The position numbers and the translations under genes were made by a program. Of a DNA stretch of 64,000 nucleotides, positions 22,993 to 33,505 are shown piece by piece. The DNA lies in the NCBI RefSeq assembly GCF_905171765.1, contig NC_053391.1, forward strand, positions 148,495,917-148,559,916, given 5' to 3'. The notes under the pieces were generated by a model that worked only from the letters and a program-made list of their open reading frames with translations, was not told the DNA's origin and made no database searches. This stretch comes from Bufo bufo. Its lineage: Eukaryota > Chordata > Amphibia > Anura > Bufonidae. Position 1 is the first letter of the stretch. Each line of letters starts with the position of its first letter.

Positions 22993-23690
22993 AACAGTTA
23001 CATTTTTTAACTCTAGCCACATAATCACACCCTTGTCTCAGTCCTCTGCCTCTCACTATGGTGGCTTATGAACTGCATTCACCATAGGGACTGAAAGGGA
23101 TTTTTCATAAATCTTACTTTTGATACATCACAGATTAGACATAGATTATACAAACCTCATCTCTTGTGGAATGCAGTACCTCGAATTTACATATCTCACA
23201 CCCTGCCAGTGCTGGACACAATAGCAGGTTCCCTGAACAAAAGGCTATTTAACATCTCACCTCACATACAATGACAGAAAACTATGATACCCTATTCAAC
23301 TTATTAGCATGTAGAGAAAAACCTGTTCAATGTAAGATAACCCTTTTCATGTATTGTATATAGCAGATACCAGTATTGTTTAAAAAAGTTTCAACTGTGT
23401 CTTGACAAACATGTTCCCAAGGCCTGCTAAGAAATACCAGGATTGTTCCAATTAGATCTTGAGAGACAATATGCGCCCACCCCCAATAAGCCCTATAAAT
23501 ATGTGCTGGGAAATAAAGATTTCAGATATTTAACAACCTAAGTTCAGTCTGGGTTGAAATTTATCTCCTGATCAGAAGCAAACCGGATATTCATTGCACA
23601 GGGAAATATTCACGGGTTGGAGGTCTGATGCCTCATCATATAACCATCATAAACCTGCCTGAGGAAAACCGCTAACAGGGACCTTCTAAT
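22993..23690 (+). other. Possible solo LTR-like segment
   Basis: A TATA box (CCTATAAATATG, about 23488) lies just upstream of AATAAAG (about 23513), an arrangement seen in LTRs. I could not define TG/CA ends or a duplication. There is no coding sequence. Confidence 0.3.
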
Positions 23691-23698
23691 GTCACAGG

Positions 23699-23840
23699 GT
23701 CATGTTACTGTGCCCCCCACCCCGTACTGTGCCCCTCACCCCGTACTGTGCCCCCTTATACCCTGCATTGTGCCCTCTTAATACACCCTGTGCAGTGCCC
23801 CTAGTCATTCCCTGTACTGTGCCCTCTTATACCCTGTTAT
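23699..23840. repeat. Minisatellite, ~19-22 bp units
   Basis: CTGTGCCCCY...CCCGTA repeats about six times with drift. Confidence 0.7.
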
Positions 23841-24551
23841 CCGGTCAATGTATGGCAGTGGCATCCAATAACTGGATGGCCATAACTGTATCCCTTTCCC
23901 TGCCCTCGCCTTCCTTTTTTAGACCTGGCATGAGCGGGAAAAATATGCAGATTGCGTTGCTAAGAACCTTTGCGCCACAATCTGTGTCATAAATACGCCT
24001 AACATAGATGTATTTCTATATAATAAATGACCACCTAATTGCATTATTATTCAGGGGTAGGGCTAATATCTTTATATTATATAGATTCTAGTGTATTATA
24101 CTGTGCCCTGTATTTCCCAGTAGAAAATTATCCTTGGGAAACACAGTCCTCATCCCTGACCACCAGGACCAGGTAGCGCTCTGTCAGTACATGGCGGCCT
24201 CCCCTCTCCGCCACGCTGCTCCGCTGTGTACTGGTGCTTATTCTGACACTAGGGCTGGGTTCACATCCTATTTTTGCCATCCATTTAATGCATACCAAAA
24301 ATGTATGCGTTAACAGATGCCTCAGACTGATGCCATACAGTGGGTCCATTCACCATACAGTTCCATAGTATAAAAAAAAATTATGTTAACGTATGCATTT
24401 TTTTTATGGACTCTGCAGGATACAAAAATGTGGCGTGCTGCACATTTGTATACATCAAACCGATAGGAAATAAAATTTTTCTAGGCTCCAGCAGGGCACA
24501 TTTTTGAGAGTTTCCCTTTAAGATGCATAAAAATGGCCCCTGATTAAAATA
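23841..24551. other. No gene seen; MITE-like stretch
   Basis: Around 24250-24500 there is GGCTGGGTTCACATCC and ATGCATAC/GTATGCATT inverted motifs, resembling anuran MITE interiors. Ends were not resolved. Confidence 0.35.
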
Positions 24552-24734
24552 CATATTTTTTGTGGGAATTTTTGCCAATGATCACTGTCCATGTTGTGGG
24601 ACTATTTGTGTACTTCTAGTAAGTGTTTGCTGGCTGCAAATATGACCTGAAGGTTTTTCAGGTTTGCCTGCAATTACAGGGAATGGGGCCTGCCGCGTTC
24701 GTGAATCGTCCCGGCCGATGTTTGTCCATCACTA
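24552..24734. mobile_element. Right end of the hAT shell
   Basis: GTCCATGTTGTGGGACTAT, GCTGCAAATATGACCTG and TTTTTCAGGTTTGCCTGC are shared with 51826-52010, and both segments end in GTCCATCACTA. Confidence 0.88.
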
Positions 24735-24742
24735 TTTAGGTA

Positions 24743-25563
24743 AATTTTACCCCCGAAATCTCTTCACAATGACAACATATCCTCAACAAAATAACACCCA
24801 CTCAGATTGCACTTGCCTCACATTTCACGTTAGTTGGACTATTTCCAGGTTTATGAAAGCTGCCATGGAGCTAAAACAGTACAAGAGTCAGCATACATAG
24901 ACTAATAATGCTTTGGCTGCTTACACTTTAATTGCATGCTATAGATGATGCCATTAGGGAGTGATATCACTGCTAATTTCATATACATTATTATTTACAC
25001 AGCTAAATGCTAACCTTATCAAGATATATTTACAGTACCAACAGCGTAGGAACCAAGTACTTAATAGCTTAATCCAGCTCGAGACACATTAGATCAAGTT
25101 ACATATTATTATTTTTGTCCTTACTGATCAAGGAGAAAATGCAATTGTCTAAATTTGCATTTAAACAAACAAGCTCAATAGGTAAATACAAAATATTGAT
25201 GTCATCTAAAATAATACAAACTATCAGAATAGGAATGTTGTAGAGGGAATAAAAAATAAAATAAATATCCATCCAAATTGGAAATGTTTGCCATTATTGA
25301 CCTAATACACGTGAATAAATTATGCTCTCATAGAAGTCTAATGTTCATTCCTTTTTGTGGACTACAAAATTTATTTAGAAGTGGGCCCACTTCCCTGTAA
25401 AACTCTATTTTTGTCTCTATTTTATAAATTTTTGTCCTACAAAATTACACTTTGACGAATCATTAATTTTTTGTGACATTCATCCCAGAACAGCCTCAAG
25501 TGGAAAAATTATTTTGGTTCTTAGAAGGGCTTTCTGGACTGAAAATCCTGGAGTCTTCTGACC
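24743..25563. other. No gene or repeat recognised
   Basis: A/T-rich sequence without long open frames or repeats shared with the rest of the window. Confidence 0.5.
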
Positions 25564-25565
25564 TA

Positions 25566-27150
25566 CAGTGTGGAATAGAAATATTTGAACACCCTGCGAT
25601 TTTGCAAGTTCTCCCACTTAGTAATCATGGAGGGGTCTGAAATTCACATTGTAGGTGCATTCCCACTCTGAGAGACAATTTTTTTTTTTCAAAATTCAGG
25701 AAATCACATTGTATGATTTTTAAAGAATTTATTTGTCTTGCACTGCTGAACATAAGTATTTGAACACCTGAGAAACAGCAAGAATTCTGGCTCTCACAGA
25801 CCTGTTACTGTGCCTTTAAAAAGTCCACCTTTACTTCACTTATTAATCTAACTTAGTAGCACCTGTCTGAGCTCTTTAAAGACCCCTGTCCACCCCACAG
25901 TCAGTCAGACGCCAACTACTACCACGGGCAAGACAAAAGAGCTGTCAAAAAACACCAGAAACAAAATTGTGGACCTCCACAAGGCTGGAAAGGGCTACGG
26001 GGCAATTGCCAAGCAGCTTGGTGAAACTGTTTGAGCAATTGTTAGAAAATGGAAGAGGCTAAAGACGACTGTCAGTCTCCCTCGGACTGGGGCTCCATCC
26101 AAGATCTCACTTTGTGGGGTATCACTGATGATAAGAAAGGTGAGGAATCAGCCTAGAACTACAATAGAGGAGCTTGATAATGACATGAAGAGAGCTGGGA
26201 CCACAGTTTCAAAGGTCACTCACTGTCAGTAAAACACTAAGCCGTCATGGTTTCAAATCATGCATTGCACAGAAGGTTCCCCTGCTCAAGTCATCATATG
26301 TCCAGGCCCGTCTGAAGTTTACCAATGACCATCTGGATGATCCAGAGGAGGCATGGGAGAAAGTCATGTGGTCAGATGAGACCAAAGTAGAACTTTTTGG
26401 TCTAAACGTGACTCGTCATGTTTGGAGGAAATAGAAGGATGAGTTGCATCCCAAGAACACCATCCCTACTGTGCAGCATGGGGTGGTAATATCATGCTTT
26501 GGGGGTGCTTTTCTGCGAAGGGGACAGGACGACTGCACTGTATTAAGGAGAGGATGAATGGGGCCATTTATCGTGAGATTTTGAGCAACAACCTACTTCC
26601 CTCAGTCAGAGGATTGAAGATGGGTCGTGGCTGGGTCTTCCAACATGACAACGACCCGAAGCACACAGCCAGGATAACTAAGGAGTGGCTCCGTAAGAAG
26701 CACATCAAGGTTCTGGAGTGGCCTAGCCAGTCTCCAGACCTAAAACCAATAGAACATCTTTGGAGGGAGCTGAAACTCTGTGTTGCTCAGCGACAGCAAC
26801 CTGACAGATCTAGAAGAGATCTGTGTGGAGGAGTGGGCCAAAATCTCTGTTGCAGTATGTGCAAACCTGGTCAATAACTACAGGAAAAGTTTGACCTCTG
26901 TAATTGCAAACAAAGGCTTCTGTACCAAATATTAACACTGATTTTCTCTGGTGTTCAAATACTTATGTTCAGCAGTGCAAGAGAAATAAATTCTTTAAAA
27001 ATCATACAATGTGATTTCCTCAATTTTTTAAAAAATTCTGTCTCTCAGAGCGGGAATGCACCTACAATGTGAATTTCAGACCCCTCCATGATTTCTAAGT
27101 GGGAGAACTTGCAAAATCGCAGGTTGTTCAAATACTTCTGTTCCTCACTG
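25566..27150 (+). mobile_element. Tc1/mariner element, 1585 bp
   Basis: Inverted ends (CAGTGTGGAATAGAAATATT and the complement of TTCTGTTCCTCACTG) extend about 190 bp and include an internal AAATCACATTGTATGATTTT block. TA is present at 25564-25565; the right TA has mutated to TC (27151). It is the same family as the half copy at 29545-30246. Confidence 0.92.
25924..26935 (+). pseudogene. Tc1 transposase, many stops
   Basis: The expected start is ACG at 25924. The HTH part reads [20 protein letters not shown], then TGA and frameshifts accumulate between 26030 and 26490. The C-terminal half (26494-26877) keeps a [15 protein letters not shown] strand, [18 protein letters not shown] with the second catalytic Asp, and [14 protein letters not shown] with the Glu. 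The reading frame shifts again before the TKY-type end at 26933-26935. Confidence 0.9.
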
Positions 27151-27284
27151 TCTGGACAAAAGATTGTTTCCTCAGTACTTACCGGTCCATGAAGCCACCA
27201 ATAAGGAAAGAAATTCATTACAAAATTACATCTACCTTGATATATGATTATTTGAAAGGATATTGATGCAAGTAAATACATTAC

Positions 27285-27550
27285 ATGCCAAGCAGCTGCA
27301 TGCAAGCCTTACATCACCAAGCACAATGCCAAGAATAGAATGGAGTTGTATAAAGCACGCTGCCACTGGACTCTGGAGCGGTGGAACGTTGTTCTATGGA
27401 GTGACAAATCACACCAGGAGCATGTTACTTGCCTGACTAGATTGTGCCAAATTTAAAGTTTAGGGAATAATGCTATGGGGTTGTTTTTCAGGGATTTGCC
27501 TAGGCCCCTTAGTTCTGGTAAAGGGAAATCTTAATACAGGGTAAGCTTTC
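27285..27550 (+). pseudogene. Relic of another Tc1 family transposase
   Basis: Segments reading AKNRMELYKARCHWTLERW and VLWSDKSH (first catalytic Asp region), then a degraded GG-IMVWGCF strand near 27465 (ATGGGGTTGTTTTTCAGG), mark a middle piece of a Tc1 transposase. No ends remain. Confidence 0.75.
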
Positions 27551-27985
27551 TGGGTAAATATTAATAATGGGTAAACTTTCCAGCAGATGCTTGATGACAT
27601 TGGGACAAGAAGAGAATAGGAGCAGGGCTCTGATTCAGATGGGAGTGGCTGGACTCCATTTTGAATAGGTACTGCCCCTTGGGCTCTTTTATCCTTTTTG
27701 ACAAACCAATATATAGATGGTAGAGATATGCAAATGTATTGATATTCATTTTTTGTATGTGTACGTATGTGTAGGTGTAAAATATTTGATTTGTGTCCAA
27801 ATCAATTGTACACAATCCGAAGTTGCTTCAATTTTTTAAAATGAAAAGATCCCGGGGATAGGTCACCAATATGTACTGGCTGCACAATCCCTTTAATTGT
27901 CAGAAGAAAGAGCAGCTTGTCCTGAATGAGCCTGTAAAAATTCTCCTTTTTAATTGGGAGCAGCAGCAGTACTGTGTGGATGTTT
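27551..27985. other. No gene seen
   Basis: Non-coding A/T-rich sequence. No ends or repeats were resolved. Confidence 0.4.
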
Positions 27986-28330
27986 AAAGGGTTGAGTAAT
28001 TGTGGCATGCAACGGAAATAGTATCAGCAACAGTAGCAGCACAGCGTGTTATAGACAAGGCAGTAGATGTGTGTAGTATCAGATGTGTGTAGTAGTGGTA
28101 ACTTTGTAGCGGTAATGGTAGTGGCAGTAGGGGTAATAGAAGTGGCAATAGGGGATTAGCAGCAGGGAATAGTAGCTTTGGCGGTGGTGGCAGCAGCAGA
28201 CATATGGCATGAAACATGATGGTAGGCAAGCAGACAGCACAGTGGCATAATTGCAGCAGTAGCAATATGGTGCAGAACATGATGGTAGGCAGGCAAACAG
28301 CAACAATGGTATGATGGCGCACCGTCAACA
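27986..28330. repeat. GTAGTGGCA-rich degenerate tract with a duplicated 60-bp block
   Basis: The stretch is rich in GTAGTGG/GCAGCAG triplets, and ACATGATGGTAGGCAAGCAGACAGCA (28215) recurs with changes at 28279. The open frames on the minus strand are by-products of this composition. Confidence 0.6.
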
Positions 28331-28374
28331 TGAGTAGATCTATTCAATGGCCTCAGCTGGGGGAGTATGAAAAT

Positions 28375-28600
28375 CATCACGGATTCATGCCTCTTTCAAT
28401 TTGACAAAAGTGAAGTTTTGTACACTGGCGGAGGACAACTTAATCCATTTGAGTTTCACAACGCCCCCTGCTGCACTGAAAATCCTCTTTGGGATGATAT
28501 TGGAGGCTGAGCAAAAGAGAACAGAAAGTGCATTCTAGGCCAGTTCGGGCCACTGTTCCATTCTGCCTCACCAGAGGTTTATGGGGTCGGCGAAAATGTT
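28375..28600 (-). pseudogene. hAT transposase C-terminal relic (element D)
   Basis: The minus strand resembles the C-terminal hATC block of element C. CCCCCTGCTGCACTGAAAAT (about 28462) parallels CTCCTGCTGCACTGAAGGTC (about 40290), and GATTCATGCCTCTTTCA parallels the KAWI segment near 40210. It is heavily mutated. Confidence 0.65.
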
Positions 28601-29540
28601 ATCCACTGGGGAAAGGCCACAGTCATTTACAGAATGAAACAACTTTTTATAAAAAAAACAAAACAGCTGGTTAGAAGTATGAATATCGCCCAGTGCCACA
28701 TTTCCATATTGACAAGACAAGTTTTAAGGACAACTGCCTGACCAAAAGTCCTTGTGGTCAGGGAAAACAGTATGTGCCAGAGAAAGGGCACTGTCCTGGT
28801 ACGAATAAACCTAGTTGCTTAGGCGGTGCAATGTCCATATACTGATTGTCAGGTGATGCGACAGTGGAAACATTTGTTCCATCATGTAACAACTAGAAAA
28901 ATTAACTGCCTGCTGTGGCTTCTGCTACTTATTGTAGCAAAGACAGCTGGAAAGTGGTGACCAAAAATTTTGGGGAATGCTGTGGTACTCTGGCTTACCT
29001 GTTGAAAAGTTCCACCACACCACCCAAGCAAGAGCCCAGAAAAATTACATTTGGCTAAAGACGCAGACGTGTGCTATATTTGCTGACCAAGAAGAGTCTA
29101 ATTTTTTTGATTTGCTGACACTTTTGCTTGCTTGGCAAAAAGTCCAACCACACAGGCCAGAACCCAGAAAAATTTAATTTGCAGAATGAGACAATTTTTA
29201 CTCATGCCTGCCTGGACACATGTCCTAGTTATGGCAAGTGGGAAATGACAGCTCAGAAATATAAGGGTTTTGGGAAAGACATGGAAGTGCATCACAATTA
29301 AGTGGTACCCCACAACTAAGTGGTACAGCAGCAGGAGGAGGAGTCTTATGATGACTACTTTAGAACAGATTTAAATTTGGATAAAAGTTCGGAACTGCAT
29401 GACATTTGTCGAACAAGACAATATTAGCAGGCCACTTGCCAGAAGTACAGAATTACAGTAAATTTGGGTGAAGGCACAGAAGTGTGCTACATTGACCACA
29501 GCTAAAAGGTATGGCAGCAACTGCCAGCCTGGTGGGAGTT
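28601..29540. repeat. Degenerate sequence with repeated CAGAAAAATT motifs
   Basis: The motif (C)CAGAAAAATT(A) recurs near 28895, 29037 and 29165 within roughly 130-bp partial repeats. A similar CCAGAAAAATTA motif sits near 39950 and 40020 in the 3' region of hAT C. I read it as decayed hAT-associated sequence. Confidence 0.45.
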
Positions 29541-29544
29541 CAGC

Positions 29545-30246
29545 TTGTACATGTTAACTGCTGGTTGTTTTCTCAGGGACACATTCCGTAATAACTGTGG
29601 TCCCAGCTCTCTTCATGTCATTGACCAGCTCCTCCATTGTTGTTCTGGGCTGATTCCTCACCTTTATTATCATCAGTGATACCCGACGAGGTGAGATCTT
29701 GCATGGAGCCCCAGTCCGAGGGAGACTGACAGTCATCTTTAGCGTCTTCCATTTTCTAACAATTGCTCAAACAGTTGATCTATTTTCACCCTGCTGTTCG
29801 GCAATTGCGCCGTAGCCCTTTCCAGCCTTGTGGAGGTCCACAATTTTGTTTCTGGTGTTTTTTGACAGCTCCTTTGTCTTGCCCGTGGTAGTAGTTGGCG
29901 TCTGACTGACTGTGGGGTGGACAGGGGTCTTTAAAGAGCTCAGACAGGTGCTACTAAGTTAGATTAATGAGTGCAGTAGAGGTGGATTTTTTAAAGGCAC
30001 AGTAACAGGTCTGTGAGAGCCAGAATTCTTGCTGTTTCTCAGGTGTTCAAATACTTATGTTCAGCAGTGCAAGACAAATACATTCTTTAAAAATTATACA
30101 ATGTGATTTCCTGATTTAAAAAAAAAATATTAATTGTCTCTCAGAGTGAGAATGCACCTACAATGTGAATTTCAAACCCCTCCATGATTTCTAAGTGGGA
30201 GAACTTGCAAAATCGCAGGGTGCTCAAATAGTTTTGTGCCTCACTG
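29545..30246 (-). mobile_element. 5' half of a Tc1 element (same family as 25566)
   Basis: The right end CACTG and TA (30247-30248), the ~200-bp terminal region and the transposase N-terminus match 25566-26220 in reverse. The transposase part (29554-29905) reads [17 protein letters not shown] and [19 protein letters not shown]. The DDE half is missing, so it is a truncated copy. Confidence 0.88.
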
Positions 30247-30249
30247 TAT

Positions 30250-30960
30250 GACAATGCAATTTTTTTGCAGTGATATAAAGCATCTTTTGAACTAGGCACT
30301 GTGATGCAGTTAATCCCTTCACTAACACGTTTATATTTTGCGTTACTGATCTGAAATGCTTTTGCTACTGCATACACCCCTTATCTTGCAGCAGTATTCA
30401 ACAGGTTCAGTAACATGGCCACGTATTATTATTGCGGTAAAATTATTGAACACTTTTTTTCCCTAAAAGAATAACACTCATTCACAACCCAATATTTTTG
30501 CATTTATGATAAATGTATTTTCAACTTGACACTGCAATGCAATAATACTTTCACTAACATGGTTTAATGGGGTGAAATGCACTTGCTGCTGTATGTACCC
30601 CATATCTTGTGGCAATGTGCAATTTGTTCAGTAACACAACTTTGATAATGGCATTATGTACCGTATTATTATTGCGGTTAAATTATTGAAGGCTTTTTTC
30701 AAAGAATAACATGTGTTCACTAAGACTTGGGTGTGACAATTAAATTTTTTCAGTGATGATAAACATCTTTTGAACTAGACTCTGTGATGCAATAATACCT
30801 TCACTGCCGTGGTTATAATTTGCATTACTGATGTAAAATGTATTTGCTGCTGTTCTAACCCTTATCTTGAGGCAAAGTACAATACGTTCATTAACATGTC
30901 TATATCGCACTAAGATGCCCAATTACAAATTGTAAATATAAACTGGTCTCTTGAAAAAGG
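30250..30960. repeat. ~240-bp tandem repeat, nearly 3 units
   Basis: Units starting near 30250, 30490 and 30735 share CATCTTTTGAACTAG, CACTGTGATGCA, CTTCACTAACA, TTATCTTG and CGTATTATTATTGCGGT. It is placed where a 5' array of hAT relic D would be expected. Confidence 0.75.
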
Positions 30961-31067
30961 GGCGATTCCTCAGTGCTTGTAAGAATGTAATTGGTATGGA
31001 AGTATAAAAAATTGTTTTTTATATAAACTTTTATATAGACTATTTTTCCTTTCAGATCTTACAATAA

Positions 31068-32023
31068 GGCCTCTTTCACACGGGCGTCACGTTTTGGCTC
31101 CAGATGCGTCCCGGGTGCATTGCGGCAAACCCGCGAGAGTAGGTACGCAATTTCAGTCAGTTTTGACTGCGATTGCGTTTCTTTGTTCAGTTTTTATCGC
31201 GTGGGTGCAATGCGCATGATAAAAAACTGAATGTGATACCCAGACCCGAACTTCTTCACTGAAGTTAGGTTTGGGTTCAAGGTTGTGTAGATGTAATTAT
31301 TTTTTCCTTATAACATGGTTATAAGGGAAAATAATAGCATTCTTAATACAGAATGCTTAGTAAAATAGGGCTGGAGGGCTTAAAAAAAGCAAAAAATAAT
31401 TTAACTCACCTCAATCCACTTGTTCGCGGCCCGGCTTTTCTTCTTTCTTCAGGACCTGGGTAAAGGACCTGTGGTGACGTCGCTGCGCTCATCACATGGT
31501 CCGTCACATGATCCATCACCATGGTGATGGATCATGTGATGGACCATGTGATGAGCGCAGTGACGTTACCACAGATCCTTTTCCTCACAGATCAGCAAAG
31601 AAGAAGACAGAAGAGAAGCCGGGCTGCGCGAACAAGTGGTTGAGGTGAGTAAAATTATTTATTATTTTTTTTTAACCCCTCCAGCCCTATTTTACTAAGC
31701 ATTCTGTGTTAAGAATGCTATTATTTTCCCTTAAAACCATGTTATAAGGGAAAATAATAATGATCGGGTCCCCATCCCGATCGTCTCCTAGCAAACGTGC
31801 GTGAAAATCGCACCGCATCCGCACTTGCTTGCGATTTTCACGCAGCCCCATTCACTTCTATGGGGCCTGCATTGCGTGAAAAACGCACAAAATAGAGCAT
31901 GCTGAGATTTTCACGCAACGCACAAGTGAGGCGTGAAAATCACCGCTCATGTGCACAGCCCCATAGAAATGAATGGGTCCGGATTCAGTGCGGGAAATCT
32001 CTTTCGCCCGTCTGAAAGAGGCC
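31068..32023. mobile_element. PIF/Harbinger-type MITE, 956 bp, TSD TAA
   Basis: The ends GGCCTCTTTCACACGGGCG and CGCCCGTCTGAAAGAGGCC are inverted and flanked by TAA at 31065-31067 and 32024-32026. The interior 31290-31780 is a long inverted repeat, with a near-perfect palindrome of ~40-bp arms centred at 31521/31522. Non-coding. Confidence 0.9.
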
Positions 32024-32532
32024 TAAAAAAAGAAATCAATAACAAAAAACAATACCGTATACAAAGTTCAACCCCCTTATTCCCTCCCCCACCCCCTGGC
32101 TGAGAAGAAAAGAAAAGTCAAAAAATGAAACCCTCTTTTTAATAAAACATTTTCCTCTACCTGGTAAATTATATTTTTCAGGTCTTACTAGCTTCTGACC
32201 AAGCAGACACACTAAAAGTGGCTGATAACCAATTTCTTACAATTACCCGTATTTTTCACCCAAAAGTGGGGGAAAAATAGTAGTGCGCCTTATGGGGGCG
32301 AATGCTGCGACTGTCGGGTGTATGGCTGAGAGGGAGGAGGGGCTGGGGGCCGGTATCTGGTTCTGTAATGGCAGCGGGGCCCGGTGCAGTCACTGTATTC
32401 TACTACACCGGGCCCCGATCACTGTAGTATAATCATATCTAACCTGTGATTTGAATACTTTAACAATACCCACAAGTTAGATATGATTATACTACAGTGA
32501 GCGGGGCCCGGTGTAATAGAATACAGTGATTG
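32024..32532. other. Non-coding, with a ~60-bp inverted repeat
   Basis: CACTGTATTCTACTACACCG and GTAGTATAATCATATCTAAC (32392-32445) recur inverted at 32475-32535, with a ~30-bp loop. This is a fold-back remnant of unknown class. Confidence 0.55.
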
Positions 32533-32758
32533 TTTTTCGTGTGAAATTCCCAATACGTTTGATGTGTCACATGACCCTCTTCCTATTGAAAAAACAAAAG
32601 TTGGATTCAAAATGGCTGACTTCAAAATGGCCTCCATGGTCACCACCCATCTTGAAAAGTTTTCCCCCTCACATATACTAATGTGCCACAAACAGGAAGT
32701 TAATATCACCAACCATTCCCATTTTATTAAGGTGTACCCATATAAATGGCCCACCCTG
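32533..32758. mobile_element. Terminal fragment of a Tc1/mariner element
   Basis: The segment ends CCATATAAATGGCCCACCCTG followed by TA (32759-32760), which I recognise as the terminus of a widespread vertebrate Tc1/mariner family. The repeated AAAATGGC motifs belong to the subterminal region. The transposase and the other end are absent. Confidence 0.65.
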
Positions 32759-32763
32759 TACTT

Positions 32764-33460
32764 TCTAACAGAAAGCATATTATAGTGGATTTGTATTGTG
32801 CAGCATTGTGACTGGTAGGCGGTTCTGCGGCAATACTACAACTACAAAGAGTGACAAATGCAATTGGAAAAAAATATTATAACTGGTGTGATATACCAGT
32901 CGCTCTCCAAAATGACAGATTGAAGCGGGGTGTTATATACCAATATACTTTCATAATATTGTATTTGGGTACTGCAGCATTTTTTGGCTGTTTTGCTGCG
33001 TTCCCTCTGCTACACACAGTGAAAAACTGTACTGGAAAAAAACTATTATAACTGGTGTGATATACCAGTCGCCCCCTCCAAAACGACAGATTGAAGCGGG
33101 GTGTTATATACAAATATACTTTCATAATAGTGTATTTGGGTACTGCAGCATTTTTTTTGCTGTTTTGCTGCGTTCCCTCTGCTACACACAGTGACAAATG
33201 GTACTGGAAAAAATTATTATAACTGGTGTGACATACCAGTCGCCCCCCAAAACGAAAGATTGAAGCGGGGTGTTATATACCAATATACTTTCATAATAGT
33301 GCATTTGGGTACTGCAGCATTTTTTGGCTGTTTTGCTGCGTTCCCTCTGCTACACACAGTGAAAAACTGTACTGGAAAAAATTATTATAACTGGTGTGAT
33401 ATACCAGTCGCCCCCCAAAACGAAAGATTGAAGCAGGGTGTTATATACCTTCTTCCACAA
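32764..33460. repeat. 5' array of hAT B, ~157-bp units
   Basis: About four units contain ACTGGTGTGATATACCAGTC, GATTGAAGCGGGGTGTTATA, ACCAATATACTTTCATAAT, GGGTACTGCAGCATTTTTT and GCGTTCCCTCTGCTACACAC. Just before them, GAAAGCATATTATAGTGG matches the left end of the shell at 18391-18650. Confidence 0.9.
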
Positions 33461-33505
33461 ACACTGCGCTTCTCTAGAGACTTTTGTCACAGGGTCATTT
33501 AAAAA

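Larger units (their letters stand above)
18391..24734. mobile_element. hAT shell, 6344 bp, TSD TTTAGGT(C/A)
   Basis: The left end TAGTGATGG and right end CCATCACTA are inverted, and both sides are rich in TTCGC/GCGAAC motifs. The flanking octamers are TTTAGGTC (18383-18390) and TTTAGGTA (24735-24742), 7 of 8 identical, as expected of an hAT duplication. The left ~250 bp resembles 32760-32800 (hAT B), and the right 180 bp matches 51826-52010. No hAT transposase remains inside. The interior is a BEL/Pao remnant, one hAT 3' repeat unit and an LTR-like stretch. Confidence 0.85.

Noticed and set aside
28079..28380. Cys/Tyr/His-rich minus-strand frames resembling a metal-binding peptide
   Set aside because: They come from the GTAGTGG/GCAGCAG composition and are open in three frames at once.
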